The notes beneath the pieces are model-generated. The model was not told the origin of the DNA and did not search any database. It saw nothing but the letters and a program-made list of their open reading frames with translations. Positions 17,032 to 25,623 of a stretch of 64,000 bases of DNA are shown here, piece by piece; the first letter of the stretch is position 1, and every line of letters starts with the position of its first letter. The stretch comes from Desulfovibrio desulfuricans (GTDB taxonomy: Bacteria > Desulfobacterota > Desulfovibrionia > Desulfovibrionales > Desulfovibrionaceae): contig NZ_CP036295.1 of NCBI RefSeq assembly GCF_004801255.1, forward strand, positions 1,438,001-1,502,000. Direction: 5' to 3'. The position numbers and the translations under genes are program-made.

Positions 17032-17923
17032 CAAATGCGCCTCCAGACGCGATAGAGCTGCGTTCAAGCCGCAGCGGCAGCTTGAGCCCCGCGCAAACGG
17101 CAGCGGCGGTGCAGGCCATAAAACGGCAGAGCGGGGGATTCATGGCCGCCAGATGTCCTCCTCCGGCAAGCCACACCAGACGTTTTGACGGGGCTTCAAG
17201 AGCGTCAAAGGTCGCCTGAATGACTGCGGGGGTAAACAGGGCGTCGTTGCGCGCACTGAAAAGGCACACAGGGCAGCCCAACTTGTGGGACAACCGGGCG
17301 TTGAACAGGCTGGCCAGAAATTCGAGCGGATAGGTAAACCGGGCCTTGCGGCGGTCGGTTACTGTGCGCCTCGCCCCGGCGAGGATCTTGCCCGGTTCAA
17401 GATATGCGTGCAGCGGCAGGGGCAGTCTCGGCAACCAGCGGGCCAGCGTGGCAAAAAAAGCGGCTATTTTTTGCCTGCGGTCGGCCAAGGACGCAAAGCG
17501 CGTAAGATAAATGGCCTCGCGCATCTGCGGCAGTATGCCGGTGATGGGAAAGGCCGCCGTGAGCCTGGACGAGGCGGCGGCGTGCGCCAGCGCAAGTATG
17601 CCGCCCTGGCTGTGCCCGCACACGGCAATGTCGCTGTGTCCCTCGGCCCGCAGCCAGCCTTCCGCATCCAGACCGTTTTGCAACAGGTCGCCAAAGGTAA
17701 AGCCGGTGCTGTGCCGGTTGAGGCCGTGTCCTGTCAGGTGCAGGGCCGCCACGGCAAAGCCCGATTGACGCAGAGCCGCAAGCAGGGGCCGATACTGAAA
17801 GGGCGACAGCATGGTGCCGGGATAAAACAGCATGACCCCGGCCCCCTGGTTGGGCCAGATTTCCAGCTGCAGCTCCCGGTGGCGGGAAGGCAGTTTGCGA
17901 ATGACAGTGGCGAATTTGTGCAT
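17021..17923 (-). CDS. Alpha/beta hydrolase of unknown substrate
   Basis: The 300-residue protein has an alpha/beta-hydrolase core: a first strand and oxyanion region (VMLFYPGTMLSPFQYRPLLAAL), the nucleophile elbow GHSQGG (about 97-102), a later aspartate in SARNDALF and the terminal histidine in GGGHLAAMNPP. A full Ser-Asp-His triad is therefore present. No signal peptide is seen, so it is probably cytoplasmic. The substrate is not evident. It is inserted between rplY and pth, genes that are neighbours in many proteobacteria, and overlaps pth, so they are co-transcribed. Confidence 0.8.
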   Translation of the reverse strand: MHKFATVIRKLPSRHRELQLEIWPNQGAGVMLFYPGTMLSPFQYRPLLAALRQSGFAVAALHLTGHGLNRHSTGFTFGDLLQNGLDAEGWLRAEGHSDIAVCGHSQGGILALAHAAASSRLTAAFPITGILPQMREAIYLTRFASLADRRQKIAAFFATLARWLPRLPLPLHAYLEPGKILAGARRTVTDRRKARFTYPLEFLASLFNARLSHKLGCPVCLFSARNDALFTPAVIQATFDALEAPSKRLVWLAGGGHLAAMNPPLCRFMACTAAAVCAGLKLPLRLERSSIASGGAFDGL

Positions 17924-17945
17924 AAAACCGCGCGCATAAAAATGA

Positions 17946-17969
17946 GGCCGGCTCCGCGAGGAACCGGCC
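17946..17969 (-). terminator. Hairpin after rplY
   Basis: Arms 17946-17955 and 17960-17969 pair with one mismatch; read on the minus strand the stem is followed by a U-rich stretch. It sits about 50 bases after the rplY stop and may end or weaken that transcript before the hydrolase gene. Confidence 0.6.
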
Positions 17970-18018
17970 AGTACAGTCGCGCAAAGGCCGGAAACAACCG
18001 GCTTTGCAACAAGCAGTA

Positions 18019-18612
18019 TTACTCTGCGGCCTCTTCAGCGGCATCCTTGGCCTTGGCCAGAACGCTGACGATGGCAAAGTTTCGGTCGTAAACGGCCTTG
18101 ACGTTTTCGGGCAGCTGCAGGTCGGCCACGTAGATGGTGGCGTTGATGTCCATGGGGGTCACGTCAACAACAATCTTTTTGGGCACATCCAGGGGCTTGC
18201 TGCTCAGGCGCACGACTTCGCGGTAGGTTTCCAGCTGACCGCCAAGCTTCACGCCGCGCGACACGCCCACAAACTCCACGGGCACGTCAACGGTGACGGG
18301 CTTGTCGAGGTCAACGCCGTAGTAGTCGATGTGGCAGAAGACCTTCTTGTAGGGATGGTACTGCACGTCCCAGATGATCACGGGATGAACGGTCTTCTGG
18401 CCGTTGTCGTCGATCTCCAGGTTGAACACGGAGGTGCGGCCGGCTTCGGCATACAGCTTTTCCAGCGGCAGGGCAGGGGCCTGCACAGAGATGTTTTCGC
18501 CCTTGGCAGTGTAGAACACGCCGGGGATCAGATTTTCGGTACGCAGACGGCCGCTCGCGCCTTTGCCGCTACCCTCGCGCTTCTGCACGCTCAACGTTTT
18601 TTCAATATTCAT
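18019..18612 (-). CDS. rplY: Ribosomal protein bL25 (long, CTC type)
   Basis: bL25 binds 5S rRNA in the central protuberance. The 197-residue protein has the N-terminal 5S-binding domain (about 1-95; LSVQKREGSGKGASGRLR) and the C-terminal beta domain (about 96-185) of the long CTC type, ending in an Ala/Glu-rich tail. AAGGAG lies directly before the ATG. It follows prs on the same strand. Confidence 0.95.
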   Translation of the reverse strand: MNIEKTLSVQKREGSGKGASGRLRTENLIPGVFYTAKGENISVQAPALPLEKLYAEAGRTSVFNLEIDDNGQKTVHPVIIWDVQYHPYKKVFCHIDYYGVDLDKPVTVDVPVEFVGVSRGVKLGGQLETYREVVRLSSKPLDVPKKIVVDVTPMDINATIYVADLQLPENVKAVYDRNFAIVSVLAKAKDAAEEAAE

Positions 18613-18721
18613 GTCCTGCTCCTTGGCTTACCGCCGCCGAAACGTGCGGAAAAAGTTCTGTTATTATGGAACCGGCCCTTGCGGGCAGATTTGGGTCTAC
18701 ACGCTTGCCGCCCTCAGCGGG

Positions 18722-19669
18722 CTACACAAACAACACGCTTACCGAAGAACCGGTATGAATGTTGTGAATGGTCTTGCCCAGAAGGGCAGCCACAGAGACA
18801 ACTTCAAGCTTGGGACAGCGTTCGAGCTTGTCGCCCATGGGGATGGTGTCTGTGACAAATACCTGCGAGAGCGCCTCAGTGCTGTTGATGCGCTCAATGG
18901 CCGGACCGGACAGCACAGCGTGGGTGGCGCAGGCGACGATTTTGGTGGCGCCGTTTTTCAGCAGCACATCGGCGCCGGCGCACAAAGTGCCCGCAGTGTC
19001 GATCATGTCGTCAACCACAATGGCCAGTCGGCCTTTTACATCGCCGATAACGTGCATGGCCTGAGCCTGATTGGGCTTGTCGCGGCGCTTGTCCACAATG
19101 GCCAGGGGCGCGTTGAGCCTTTTGGCGTAGGCGCGGGCGCGTTCAACGCCGCCGGCGTCGGGCGAAACAATGACGATGTTGTCGTCGTGCAGCCGCCGCA
19201 GTGATTCAAGCATGACAGGCACGGCAAACAGGTTGTCCACAGGGCAGTCAAAGTAACCCTGAATCTGTCCGGCGTGCAGGTCAATGGTGACCACGCGCTC
19301 CGCACCGGCAACGCTGATAAAGTCTGCCACCATCTTGGCGCTGATGGGCGCACGGGGGCTGACCTTGCGGTCCTGGCGCGCATAGCCGTAGTACGGAATA
19401 ACGGCTGTTATCCTGTCTGCGCTGGCCCTTTTGAGGGCGTCGAGCATAAGGCAGAGCTGCACCAGGTTGCGGTTGATCGTCGGCGGGCAGGTAGGCTGCA
19501 CCACAAAGACGTCATCACCGCGAACATTGTCGCCTATTTCAATCCGCAACTCGCCGTCGCTGAACGTGGTAGCCAGCGTGGGCGTGAGCTGACAGCCCAG
19601 ATGGTTGCAGATGGCCTTGGCCAGATCCGGATTGGAAGACCCGGTGACGATCTTGAGATCGCTGTACAT
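18722..19669 (-). CDS. prs: Ribose-phosphate pyrophosphokinase (PRPP synthetase)
   Basis: The enzyme makes PRPP from ribose 5-phosphate and ATP for nucleotide, His and Trp synthesis. The 315-residue protein shows IVTGSSNPDLAKAI, FSDGELRIEIGDNVRGDDVFV, YYGYARQDRK, DLHAGQIQGYF and the PRPP-binding loop VVDDMIDTAGT. The ATG at 19669 matches the family start; an in-frame start at 19693 is possible but less likely. Its neighbours are tRNA-Gln and ispE upstream and rplY downstream. Confidence 0.96.
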   Translation of the reverse strand: MYSDLKIVTGSSNPDLAKAICNHLGCQLTPTLATTFSDGELRIEIGDNVRGDDVFVVQPTCPPTINRNLVQLCLMLDALKRASADRITAVIPYYGYARQDRKVSPRAPISAKMVADFISVAGAERVVTIDLHAGQIQGYFDCPVDNLFAVPVMLESLRRLHDDNIVIVSPDAGGVERARAYAKRLNAPLAIVDKRRDKPNQAQAMHVIGDVKGRLAIVVDDMIDTAGTLCAGADVLLKNGATKIVACATHAVLSGPAIERINSTEALSQVFVTDTIPMGDKLERCPKLEVVSVAALLGKTIHNIHTGSSVSVLFV

Positions 19670-19815
19670 GAACCGTCCTGCCTTGCGCGCCAACGTGCAC
19701 TTACGGTTATATATCCTTGCTGCCGTCGCCGGAAGAAAGGCGGCGCATTATTGCCAGGCCGCCGAAAGCCGACGGAAGACGCGTGATAGCGCCCAAAGCG
19801 CTGAGCAGCAGTGCA

Positions 19816-19890
19816 TGGCTGGGATGGAAGGGTTCGAACCTTCGAATGACGGAGCCAAAACCCGTTGCCTTACCACTTGGCTACATCCCA
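19816..19890 (-). tRNA. tRNA-Gln (anticodon UUG)
   Basis: Read on the minus strand, the 75-nt gene folds into a normal cloverleaf: acceptor arms TGGGATG/CATCCCA, D arm with AAGTGGTAAGG, anticodon loop GTTTTGG containing TTG, a T arm with GGTTCGAACC, and an encoded CCA at 19816-19818. It lies between ispE and prs, the same place as in many proteobacteria. Confidence 0.95.
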
Positions 19891-19893
19891 GTA

Positions 19894-20775
19894 TTACAGC
19901 ACATGCGCGTATACGCGCCTGTTCTCTCCCTGCAGCATGGCAGCCGCCGCCTGCGATTCCACATGAAATTCGCGCGCGAAAAGCGCCACAATGCCTGAGC
20001 CGCTGCCACTCATGGCCACGGCCCCAGCCCCAAGGCGCAGCAAGTTCGCCTTGATTTCTGCAAGTTGCGGATGGCGTGAAAACACAACGGCCTCAAGGTC
20101 ATTGTGCATGTCCAAAGCTGTCCGCACCCCGGAGAGAAAAGTTCCATTAGCCTTGCTTTGCGGCTTTGTCAAGCAATTTTGCCCGGGAATAGTGTTTGAA
20201 GCCTGCATGGCGGCGTCATAATCAGCATATGCCTGCGGGGTTGAAGCGTGAATGTCAGGACATACCAGAACAAGGTGCATGCCTGCAAGCTCATCCTGCG
20301 CATACGGTTCAATAATTTCACCAATTCCACGTACGCGACAGGGCGCGTTTTTAAGAAAAAACGGCGTGTCCGCGCCCACGCTGAGGGCGACCTTGGCCAG
20401 CGCGGCCTCATCAAGGGGGTGCGGCAGCCTGCCGTTGAGCCAGCGCAGCAGGGCCGCCGCATCGCTGCTGCCGCCGCCAAGACCGGCCCCTGTGGGTATG
20501 CCCTTGTTGAGCCTGACCTCAAGACCGGGCAGCCCCGGTACGCGATCGGCCAGCGCTTTGTATGATCTGGTCAGGGTGTTGCGCGCAAGGTCTATGCCCG
20601 GCGTGTCGCAGTGCACCACAAGCCCCGCGGGGCCGCCTGTCTCCCTGATATGCAGCCTGTCGCAGGGCCGGGGCAGGGGCCAGAAGAGCGAATCAAGCTC
20701 ATGATAGCCGTTTGCGCGCACGCCCGTGATGCGCAAGCCGAGGTTAACCTTGCACCCTGCAACAACTACGCTCAT
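19894..20775 (-). CDS. ispE: 4-diphosphocytidyl-2-C-methyl-D-erythritol kinase
   Basis: IspE phosphorylates CDP-methylerythritol in the MEP isoprenoid pathway. The 293-residue GHMP kinase has the substrate-binding start CKVNLGLRITGVRANGYHELDS, the ATP loop IPTGAGLGGGSSDAAA (about 90-105), GADTPFFL and the C-terminal MSGSGSGIVALF. The gene ends three bases before the tRNA-Gln gene, and hslV lies 24 nt upstream. Confidence 0.95.
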   Translation of the reverse strand: MSVVVAGCKVNLGLRITGVRANGYHELDSLFWPLPRPCDRLHIRETGGPAGLVVHCDTPGIDLARNTLTRSYKALADRVPGLPGLEVRLNKGIPTGAGLGGGSSDAAALLRWLNGRLPHPLDEAALAKVALSVGADTPFFLKNAPCRVRGIGEIIEPYAQDELAGMHLVLVCPDIHASTPQAYADYDAAMQASNTIPGQNCLTKPQSKANGTFLSGVRTALDMHNDLEAVVFSRHPQLAEIKANLLRLGAGAVAMSGSGSGIVALFAREFHVESQAAAAMLQGENRRVYAHVL

Positions 20776-20799
20776 GTGGTTTGTCCTGTCGAAGCAACG

Positions 20800-21336
20800 T
20801 TACAGGGTTTCAACAGTCAGGTTGCCGTTGGTGTACACGCAGATTTCGGAAGCAATGCGCATGGCCTCGCGGGCGATGGTCTCCGCGTCCATGTCGCTGT
20901 GCCGCGTGAGGGCGCGGGCCGCCGCAAGGGCGTAGGGGCCGCCGCTGCCAATGGCCGCCACATCGTCGTCTGGCTCGATGACGTCGCCCGTGCCCGACAG
21001 AACAAGTATGTGCTCGCTGTCGGCAAGCAGCAGCATGGCCTCGAGCTTGCGCAGATACTTGTCCTTGCGCCACTCCTTGGTCATTTCGACAGCGGCGCGG
21101 ACCATGTTGCCGCGCAGCTCCTTGAGCTTGGCTTCAAACAGCTCAAAAAGCGTAAATGCGTCGGCTGTGGCCCCGGCAAAACCTGCCAGAATCTTGCCGT
21201 CATACAGCCGCCGCACCTTTTGCGCGCCGTGCTTCATGATCATGTTCTGGCCAAGGGTCACCTGTCCGTCGCCCGCAATGGCCACGCGGCCGTCTTTGCG
21301 CACGGCCAGTATGGTTGTGGCATGTGTGTCCATCAT
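20800..21336 (-). CDS. hslV: ATP-dependent protease peptidase subunit HslV (ClpQ)
   Basis: HslV is the proteasome-like threonine peptidase that works with the HslU ATPase. The 178-residue protein starts [19 protein letters not shown]; the catalytic Thr is the first residue of TTI after removal of a short propeptide. [25 protein letters not shown] and [15 protein letters not shown] are family hallmarks. Two adjacent ATGs (21336, 21333) are both possible. No hslU is in the window, so the partner is encoded elsewhere. Confidence 0.94.
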   Translation of the reverse strand: MMDTHATTILAVRKDGRVAIAGDGQVTLGQNMIMKHGAQKVRRLYDGKILAGFAGATADAFTLFELFEAKLKELRGNMVRAAVEMTKEWRKDKYLRKLEAMLLLADSEHILVLSGTGDVIEPDDDVAAIGSGGPYALAAARALTRHSDMDAETIAREAMRIASEICVYTNGNLTVETL

Positions 21337-21337
21337 A

Positions 21338-22747
21338 TCAGTTCTTTTCCCATATTTCCTTGCGCTCTTTGTAGGCGGCTTCGAGCCGCTGAAAAGGCCG
21401 CTGGTCGGCTGATCTGCCCGCAAGCGACTTGGCCTGGTTAAAGTAGCGCTCGGCCTGTTTTTTGTTGTTGGAATACAGGGCGCTGTATGCCATGTGGATG
21501 TAAGCTCCGGCGGTGTCGCCGGTTTTGCCGAGCGAGCGGGCATAGGCCTCGTGCACTTCGGCGTCTTCAGGCACATAGCGCAGCACTTCCTGGTAGTATT
21601 GCGCTGCCTGGGCCTGCCTGCCGGTTTCGTCCAGCATGCGGGCGTAGAAAAACGAGGCCATGTAGTCGCGCGAGTCAAGGCGCATGGCCTGACGCAGCAG
21701 TCCGTCGGCCCGGTTCATGTCTCCCTTGCGATAATGGAAGGCCCCTGCCTCGCGCAGCACAAGGGGGTCGTTGGGCGAAGCGGCAAGGGCCTCGTCAAAG
21801 GCCTTGTTGGCCTCGCTGACCCGGTTGATGCGGGCCAGCACAATGCCCCGCCCCATGCACGAGAGGCCGTCCTTGCCCGAAAAACGCTGCTGGGCCGCCT
21901 GCTCGTCGCCATAGCGGGCCCACAGCAGGGTCTTGACGCGGACAAAGCGCTTGTTGTCCTGCGTGCGGCCCTGTACGGCCTTGCCCATGCCCTGTATGCG
22001 GGCCTGCAGGCCGTTGATGCGGTCGCCGATGGCAGGGTGGGTAGAAAGATATGTGGGCACGCTGGAGCCGCTCATCCAGCTTTTCTGGCGCAGAACCTTA
22101 AAGCCGTCCACCATGCCCTGCGGGGGATAGCCCGCAGCCACAAGATATTGCAGGCCTATCTGGTCGGCTTCGGTTTCGTCCATACGGCTGTAGTTGAGCA
22201 TGGCCGACTGACCGGCTCCCAGAGCGCCCACGGCCAGCGCGCCGCCGCCCGAGCCGCCCACGGCAACGCCAGCAATGGCCAGCAGCAGCGAGCCGACAGT
22301 TACAAACTGCGCCCGTTCAAGTCGAGTGGCCACATGGTGCTGGGTCACGTGCGCCAGTTCGTGCGCCAGAACACCGGCAAGATCTTCTTCCTTGTCCAGA
22401 TTCATGATCAGGCCGGTAAAAACATACACATAGCCGCCGGGCACGGCAAAGGCGTTGAGCGAATTGTGCAGAACCACCGCCGCCTTGAAGGTAAACGGCT
22501 GCGGCGGGATGGTCTTGACCAGCCGTTGCACGATCTGGTTGACGTACTGGCTCACTTCAGGGTCTTCAACAATACCCATGTTGGAGCGGATCATTACGTC
22601 AAACTTGTGCCCCATCTCCTTTTCGTCCTTGATGGTGACGCCGCCGAAAAAGAAGGCCTGGGCTGGCGCCGCCACAAGCTGGGCCGACAGAAACGACAGG
22701 ATGATCAACAGCGCCATAACGCGGCGCACGGCAACACGTTGCAACAT
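21338..22747 (-). CDS. Periplasmic M48 metalloprotease with TPR repeats (BepA-like)
   Basis: The 469-residue protein has a signal peptide (about 1-31, ending APAQA), an M48 peptidase domain (about 35-260) with zinc motif [10 protein letters not shown] and the third ligand in [14 protein letters not shown], and TPR repeats from about 290 to 455. This is the architecture of BepA, which degrades or helps assemble outer-membrane proteins such as LptD. It lies directly upstream of hslV, both being quality-control proteases. The exact ortholog status is not proven. Confidence 0.88.
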   Translation of the reverse strand: MLQRVAVRRVMALLIILSFLSAQLVAAPAQAFFFGGVTIKDEKEMGHKFDVMIRSNMGIVEDPEVSQYVNQIVQRLVKTIPPQPFTFKAAVVLHNSLNAFAVPGGYVYVFTGLIMNLDKEEDLAGVLAHELAHVTQHHVATRLERAQFVTVGSLLLAIAGVAVGGSGGGALAVGALGAGQSAMLNYSRMDETEADQIGLQYLVAAGYPPQGMVDGFKVLRQKSWMSGSSVPTYLSTHPAIGDRINGLQARIQGMGKAVQGRTQDNKRFVRVKTLLWARYGDEQAAQQRFSGKDGLSCMGRGIVLARINRVSEANKAFDEALAASPNDPLVLREAGAFHYRKGDMNRADGLLRQAMRLDSRDYMASFFYARMLDETGRQAQAAQYYQEVLRYVPEDAEVHEAYARSLGKTGDTAGAYIHMAYSALYSNNKKQAERYFNQAKSLAGRSADQRPFQRLEAAYKERKEIWEKN

Positions 22748-22767
22748 GTATTCCTCGCTGGGCCGCG

Positions 22768-22800
22768 AAAAAAACGCCCGCGCCGAAAACCGACGCGGGC
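22768..22800 (-). terminator. Rho-independent terminator after cysS
   Basis: On the minus strand a GC-rich hairpin (arms about 22776-22784 and 22792-22800) is followed by a run of seven U residues. It lies directly after the cysS stop and separates cysS from the M48 gene. Confidence 0.9.
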
Positions 22801-22806
22801 AGCGGC

Positions 22807-24258
22807 TTATTCCAGATCCCAGACCTGACCTTCGGGGGTGTCGCGTACGCTGACGCCAAGGTCGGTAATTTCCTGCCGCAGCGAGTCCGAGCGGGCAAAA
22901 TCCTTGCTGGCTCGGGCTTCGTGCCGTGCAAGCATAAGCTGTTCCACGCGGGCTACGTCAATGCTTTTGCGGCGGGCGCGCTGGCCGCGCAGGTCGGCCA
23001 GAAAAACCTGCGGGTCCTGGCCAAACAGGCCAAGGCGCTCATTCCATCCCCGCGCGCGCGCAAGAAACTGCTGCAACAGGTCGCGTCCGGCTTCGCCAGC
23101 GCGCAGTCCCTTGTCTTCAAGCAGGCGGTTGACCAGGCGCACCTGAGCAAATACCTGCCCCAGGGCCTGGGCGGTGTTGACGTCGTCCTCAAGGGCGGCG
23201 TCAAAAGCCTTGGGCAGAGATGCCCACTCATCGGCCATTTCGGGGGGCAGGGGGGTCTTTTTCCACTTGTCGCGGGCAAGGGCCTTGCCCGCCTCAAGCA
23301 GGGCCGTATAGACGCGGTGCTGGGCTTTTTCCGCCTCGTCCATGCTGTCGGCGGTAAAGTCGATGGGGCTGCGGTAGTGCTTGCCCAGCAGGAAAAAGCG
23401 CAGGGTTTCGGGCAGATAGTTTTCGAGAATATCGCGTATGGTCTTAAAGTTGCCCAACGACTTGGACATCTTTTCGGCGTTTACCTGCACAAATCCGTTG
23501 TGCACCCAGTAGCGGGCCAGCGAACAGGCGCAGGCCGCCTCTGACTGGGCAATTTCGTTCTCATGATGCGGAAAGATAAGATCCTGCCCGCCGCCATGGA
23601 TATCCAGGGGCAGATAGGGCTGGCTCATGGCCGAGCATTCGATATGCCAGCCGGGTCGGCCCTTGCCCCAGGGGCTTTCCCAAAAAGGTTCGCCGGGTTT
23701 GGCCGCCTTCCAGAGGGCAAAGTCGAGGGGGTCTTCCTTTTCCTCGCCGGGTGCAACGCGCGCTCCCGACAGCAGATCGTCAAGGCTGCGGCCCGAGAGC
23801 TTGCCGTAAGGCTCGTATGCCCGCACCCTGAAATACACGTCGCCCGAAGGCGTGGGGTAGGCCTTGCCCTCTTCCACAAGGCGGGCGCACAGGGCCTGAA
23901 TCTGCGGGATATATTCGGTGGCGCGTGGCTCGTCGTCGGCCCGCAGCACGCCGAGGCGGTCCATATCTTCGTGAAAGGCGGTTATGTAGGTCTGGGCGAC
24001 CTCGCGCCAGTCGCGGCCTTCCTTGTTGGCCCGGTTGATGATTTTGTCGTCCACATCGGTAAAGTTGCGGACAAAGCGCACCTCAAGGCCCATGTGCCGC
24101 AGCTGCCGCACCAGCACGTCAAAGACAAGGGCGGAACGGGCATGCCCGATATGACAAAGATCATAGGCCGTGATGCCGCAAACATACATGTTTGCCTTGC
24201 CCGCGTGCACGGGGACGAATTCTTCCTTTTTGCGGCCCAGGGTATTGTAGATCAGCAT
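22807..24258 (-). CDS. cysS: Cysteinyl-tRNA synthetase
   Basis: The class I synthetase charges tRNA-Cys. The 483-residue protein has the zinc-binding [10 protein letters not shown], the HIGH motif (CHIGHARSA), GWHIECSAM with further zinc ligands, [11 protein letters not shown] and the KMSKS loop ([10 protein letters not shown]). Length is normal. It lies 18 nt after rpiB and is followed by a strong terminator. Confidence 0.97.
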   Translation of the reverse strand: MLIYNTLGRKKEEFVPVHAGKANMYVCGITAYDLCHIGHARSALVFDVLVRQLRHMGLEVRFVRNFTDVDDKIINRANKEGRDWREVAQTYITAFHEDMDRLGVLRADDEPRATEYIPQIQALCARLVEEGKAYPTPSGDVYFRVRAYEPYGKLSGRSLDDLLSGARVAPGEEKEDPLDFALWKAAKPGEPFWESPWGKGRPGWHIECSAMSQPYLPLDIHGGGQDLIFPHHENEIAQSEAACACSLARYWVHNGFVQVNAEKMSKSLGNFKTIRDILENYLPETLRFFLLGKHYRSPIDFTADSMDEAEKAQHRVYTALLEAGKALARDKWKKTPLPPEMADEWASLPKAFDAALEDDVNTAQALGQVFAQVRLVNRLLEDKGLRAGEAGRDLLQQFLARARGWNERLGLFGQDPQVFLADLRGQRARRKSIDVARVEQLMLARHEARASKDFARSDSLRQEITDLGVSVRDTPEGQVWDLE

Positions 24259-24276
24259 GTATATCCCTTACCCGGC

Positions 24277-24711
24277 CTAGCCGGGAAGATTGATCAGATC
24301 AATGCGGCGCTGATGCCTGCCGCCCTCAAACGTTCCTTCCAGAAAAGCCTCGACAATGGCCTGGGCCAGTTCGACGCCGATGATGCGCGCGCCAAGGCAA
24401 AGCACATTGGCGTTGTTGTGCTGGCGCGAGAGTCGCGCCTGCAGCTCGGTGCTGCACAGGGCCGCGCGGATGCCGGGGTGGCGGTTGGCGGTAATGGAAA
24501 TGCCTATGCCCGTGCCGCAGATAAGAATACCCGTGCCCTGTTCCTTTTCAACCTCGGCGCACAGCTTGTGCGCCAGCACGGGGTAGTCGCAGCTTTCGGT
24601 GGAGTGGGTGCCGTCGTCCACCACGTTGACGCCCTTTTGGGCGAGAAACTGCACGAGGTGATCTTTTAGCGCGTAGCCTGCGTGGTCTGAGGCGATGTGG
24701 ATGGTTTGCAT
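24277..24711 (-). CDS. rpiB: Ribose-5-phosphate isomerase B
   Basis: RpiB interconverts ribose 5-phosphate and ribulose 5-phosphate, feeding prs further along the cluster. The 144-residue protein has IHIASDHAGYALK, the active-site region STESCDYPVLA, ILICGTGIGISITANRHPGIRAAL and NVLCLGARIIG. The ATG at 24711 fits the family; the frame is open upstream but carries no similarity there. A GGAGC ribosome-binding site is present. Confidence 0.95.
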   Translation of the reverse strand: MQTIHIASDHAGYALKDHLVQFLAQKGVNVVDDGTHSTESCDYPVLAHKLCAEVEKEQGTGILICGTGIGISITANRHPGIRAALCSTELQARLSRQHNNANVLCLGARIIGVELAQAIVEAFLEGTFEGGRHQRRIDLINLPG

Positions 24712-24837
24712 GTCTGCTCCTGCAAAGTTGCGGGCGGTGCGCCCGGACTGGCCGGACGCACCGCGTAATGGCTGTAGATACAGACCGCCCGTATGCTGCA
24801 AGCGCCAAAAAATCAGCGCTGCGCCAGCAGGGAGCGG

Positions 24838-25623
24838 CTATTGCTGCTGCTTGAACTTGGCAAGAGGCAGCAGGGGTGCGTCTTCCGGAAGGGGTAAGGC
24901 CATCTGCTCTTTTGTAAAGGGCTGGGAGGGCTTTTCTCTTTCCTTGATAAGTACAATTGCGCGTTTGCCGTTGCTGTGGGCGAGGTTCAGACGGCGGGGC
25001 AGCGGTACGGCATCGTCGGAGTACTGGATTTCCATGCTCCAGCCCTTGCCGTTGGGTTGTTCCTGCCACTCGACGGGCAGACCCTGCTCGTTGAGGGTCA
25101 GGCGGCCTCCCGGCTGTCCCTCGAGGTCGTACACGGCCTTGCCGTCGGTAGAAAAGGCGGTTTTACCAAACTGTTTGCCAAATACCGCCGCGTACCTGCC
25201 GTTGAGCAGGTCGGCCAGGTGCACGAGGTTGAAGGGAACCGGCACGCCAACCTGCAGCAGGGGCTTGGTTGCTCCCTGATAAAAGTAGGCCTTGTTTTCG
25301 CTGGGGCTGTAAACAAGAAAATGCTGGCCGTCCTCAAGAATTTTGGCAACCGTGGTGCCCACGCCGGCCATGACGTCAAGGCGCAGCTGGCGCTGGCTGT
25401 TGCCCCAGAACAGCGCAGTGACGCGGCGCGTGTCGCCCTCAGTGCCAAAGCGCAGGCTCATCTGCAGGCGGTAGGGATCGGCTTTTTCAACAGCGCCTAT
25501 GGCGGCGAATTTTTGCCAGCGTTGTTCGAGCGCCACGCGGTTTTCAGGCGTGGTTTCCAGCACAGGCTGACGGGCGCATGCGCAAAGCAGCGCCAGGCAG
25601 CAGAAAATAACGAGTTTTTTCAT
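24838..25623 (-). CDS. lolB: LolB-like outer-membrane lipoprotein
   Basis: The 261-residue protein has a lipoprotein signal (lipobox LLCAC, Cys about 15) and then a chain of beta strands (FAAIGAVEKADPYRLQMSLRF, VTALFWGNSQRQLRLDVM, FLVYSPSENKAYFYQG) consistent with the LolA/LolB half-barrel. LolB accepts lipoproteins from LolA at the outer membrane. Sequence alone is only suggestive, but its place after a TPR gene and before ispE / tRNA-Gln / prs copies the lolB locus of gammaproteobacteria. The ATG overlaps the TPR gene stop (ATGA), so they are coupled. Confidence 0.7.
   Translation of the reverse strand: MKKLVIFCCLALLCACARQPVLETTPENRVALEQRWQKFAAIGAVEKADPYRLQMSLRFGTEGDTRRVTALFWGNSQRQLRLDVMAGVGTTVAKILEDGQHFLVYSPSENKAYFYQGATKPLLQVGVPVPFNLVHLADLLNGRYAAVFGKQFGKTAFSTDGKAVYDLEGQPGGRLTLNEQGLPVEWQEQPNGKGWSMEIQYSDDAVPLPRRLNLAHSNGKRAIVLIKEREKPSQPFTKEQMALPLPEDAPLLPLAKFKQQQ

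Noticed and set aside
21494-22828. A 444-codon plus-strand frame opposite the M48 peptidase
   Set aside because: The M48 motifs are on the minus strand; the plus frame has no motif.
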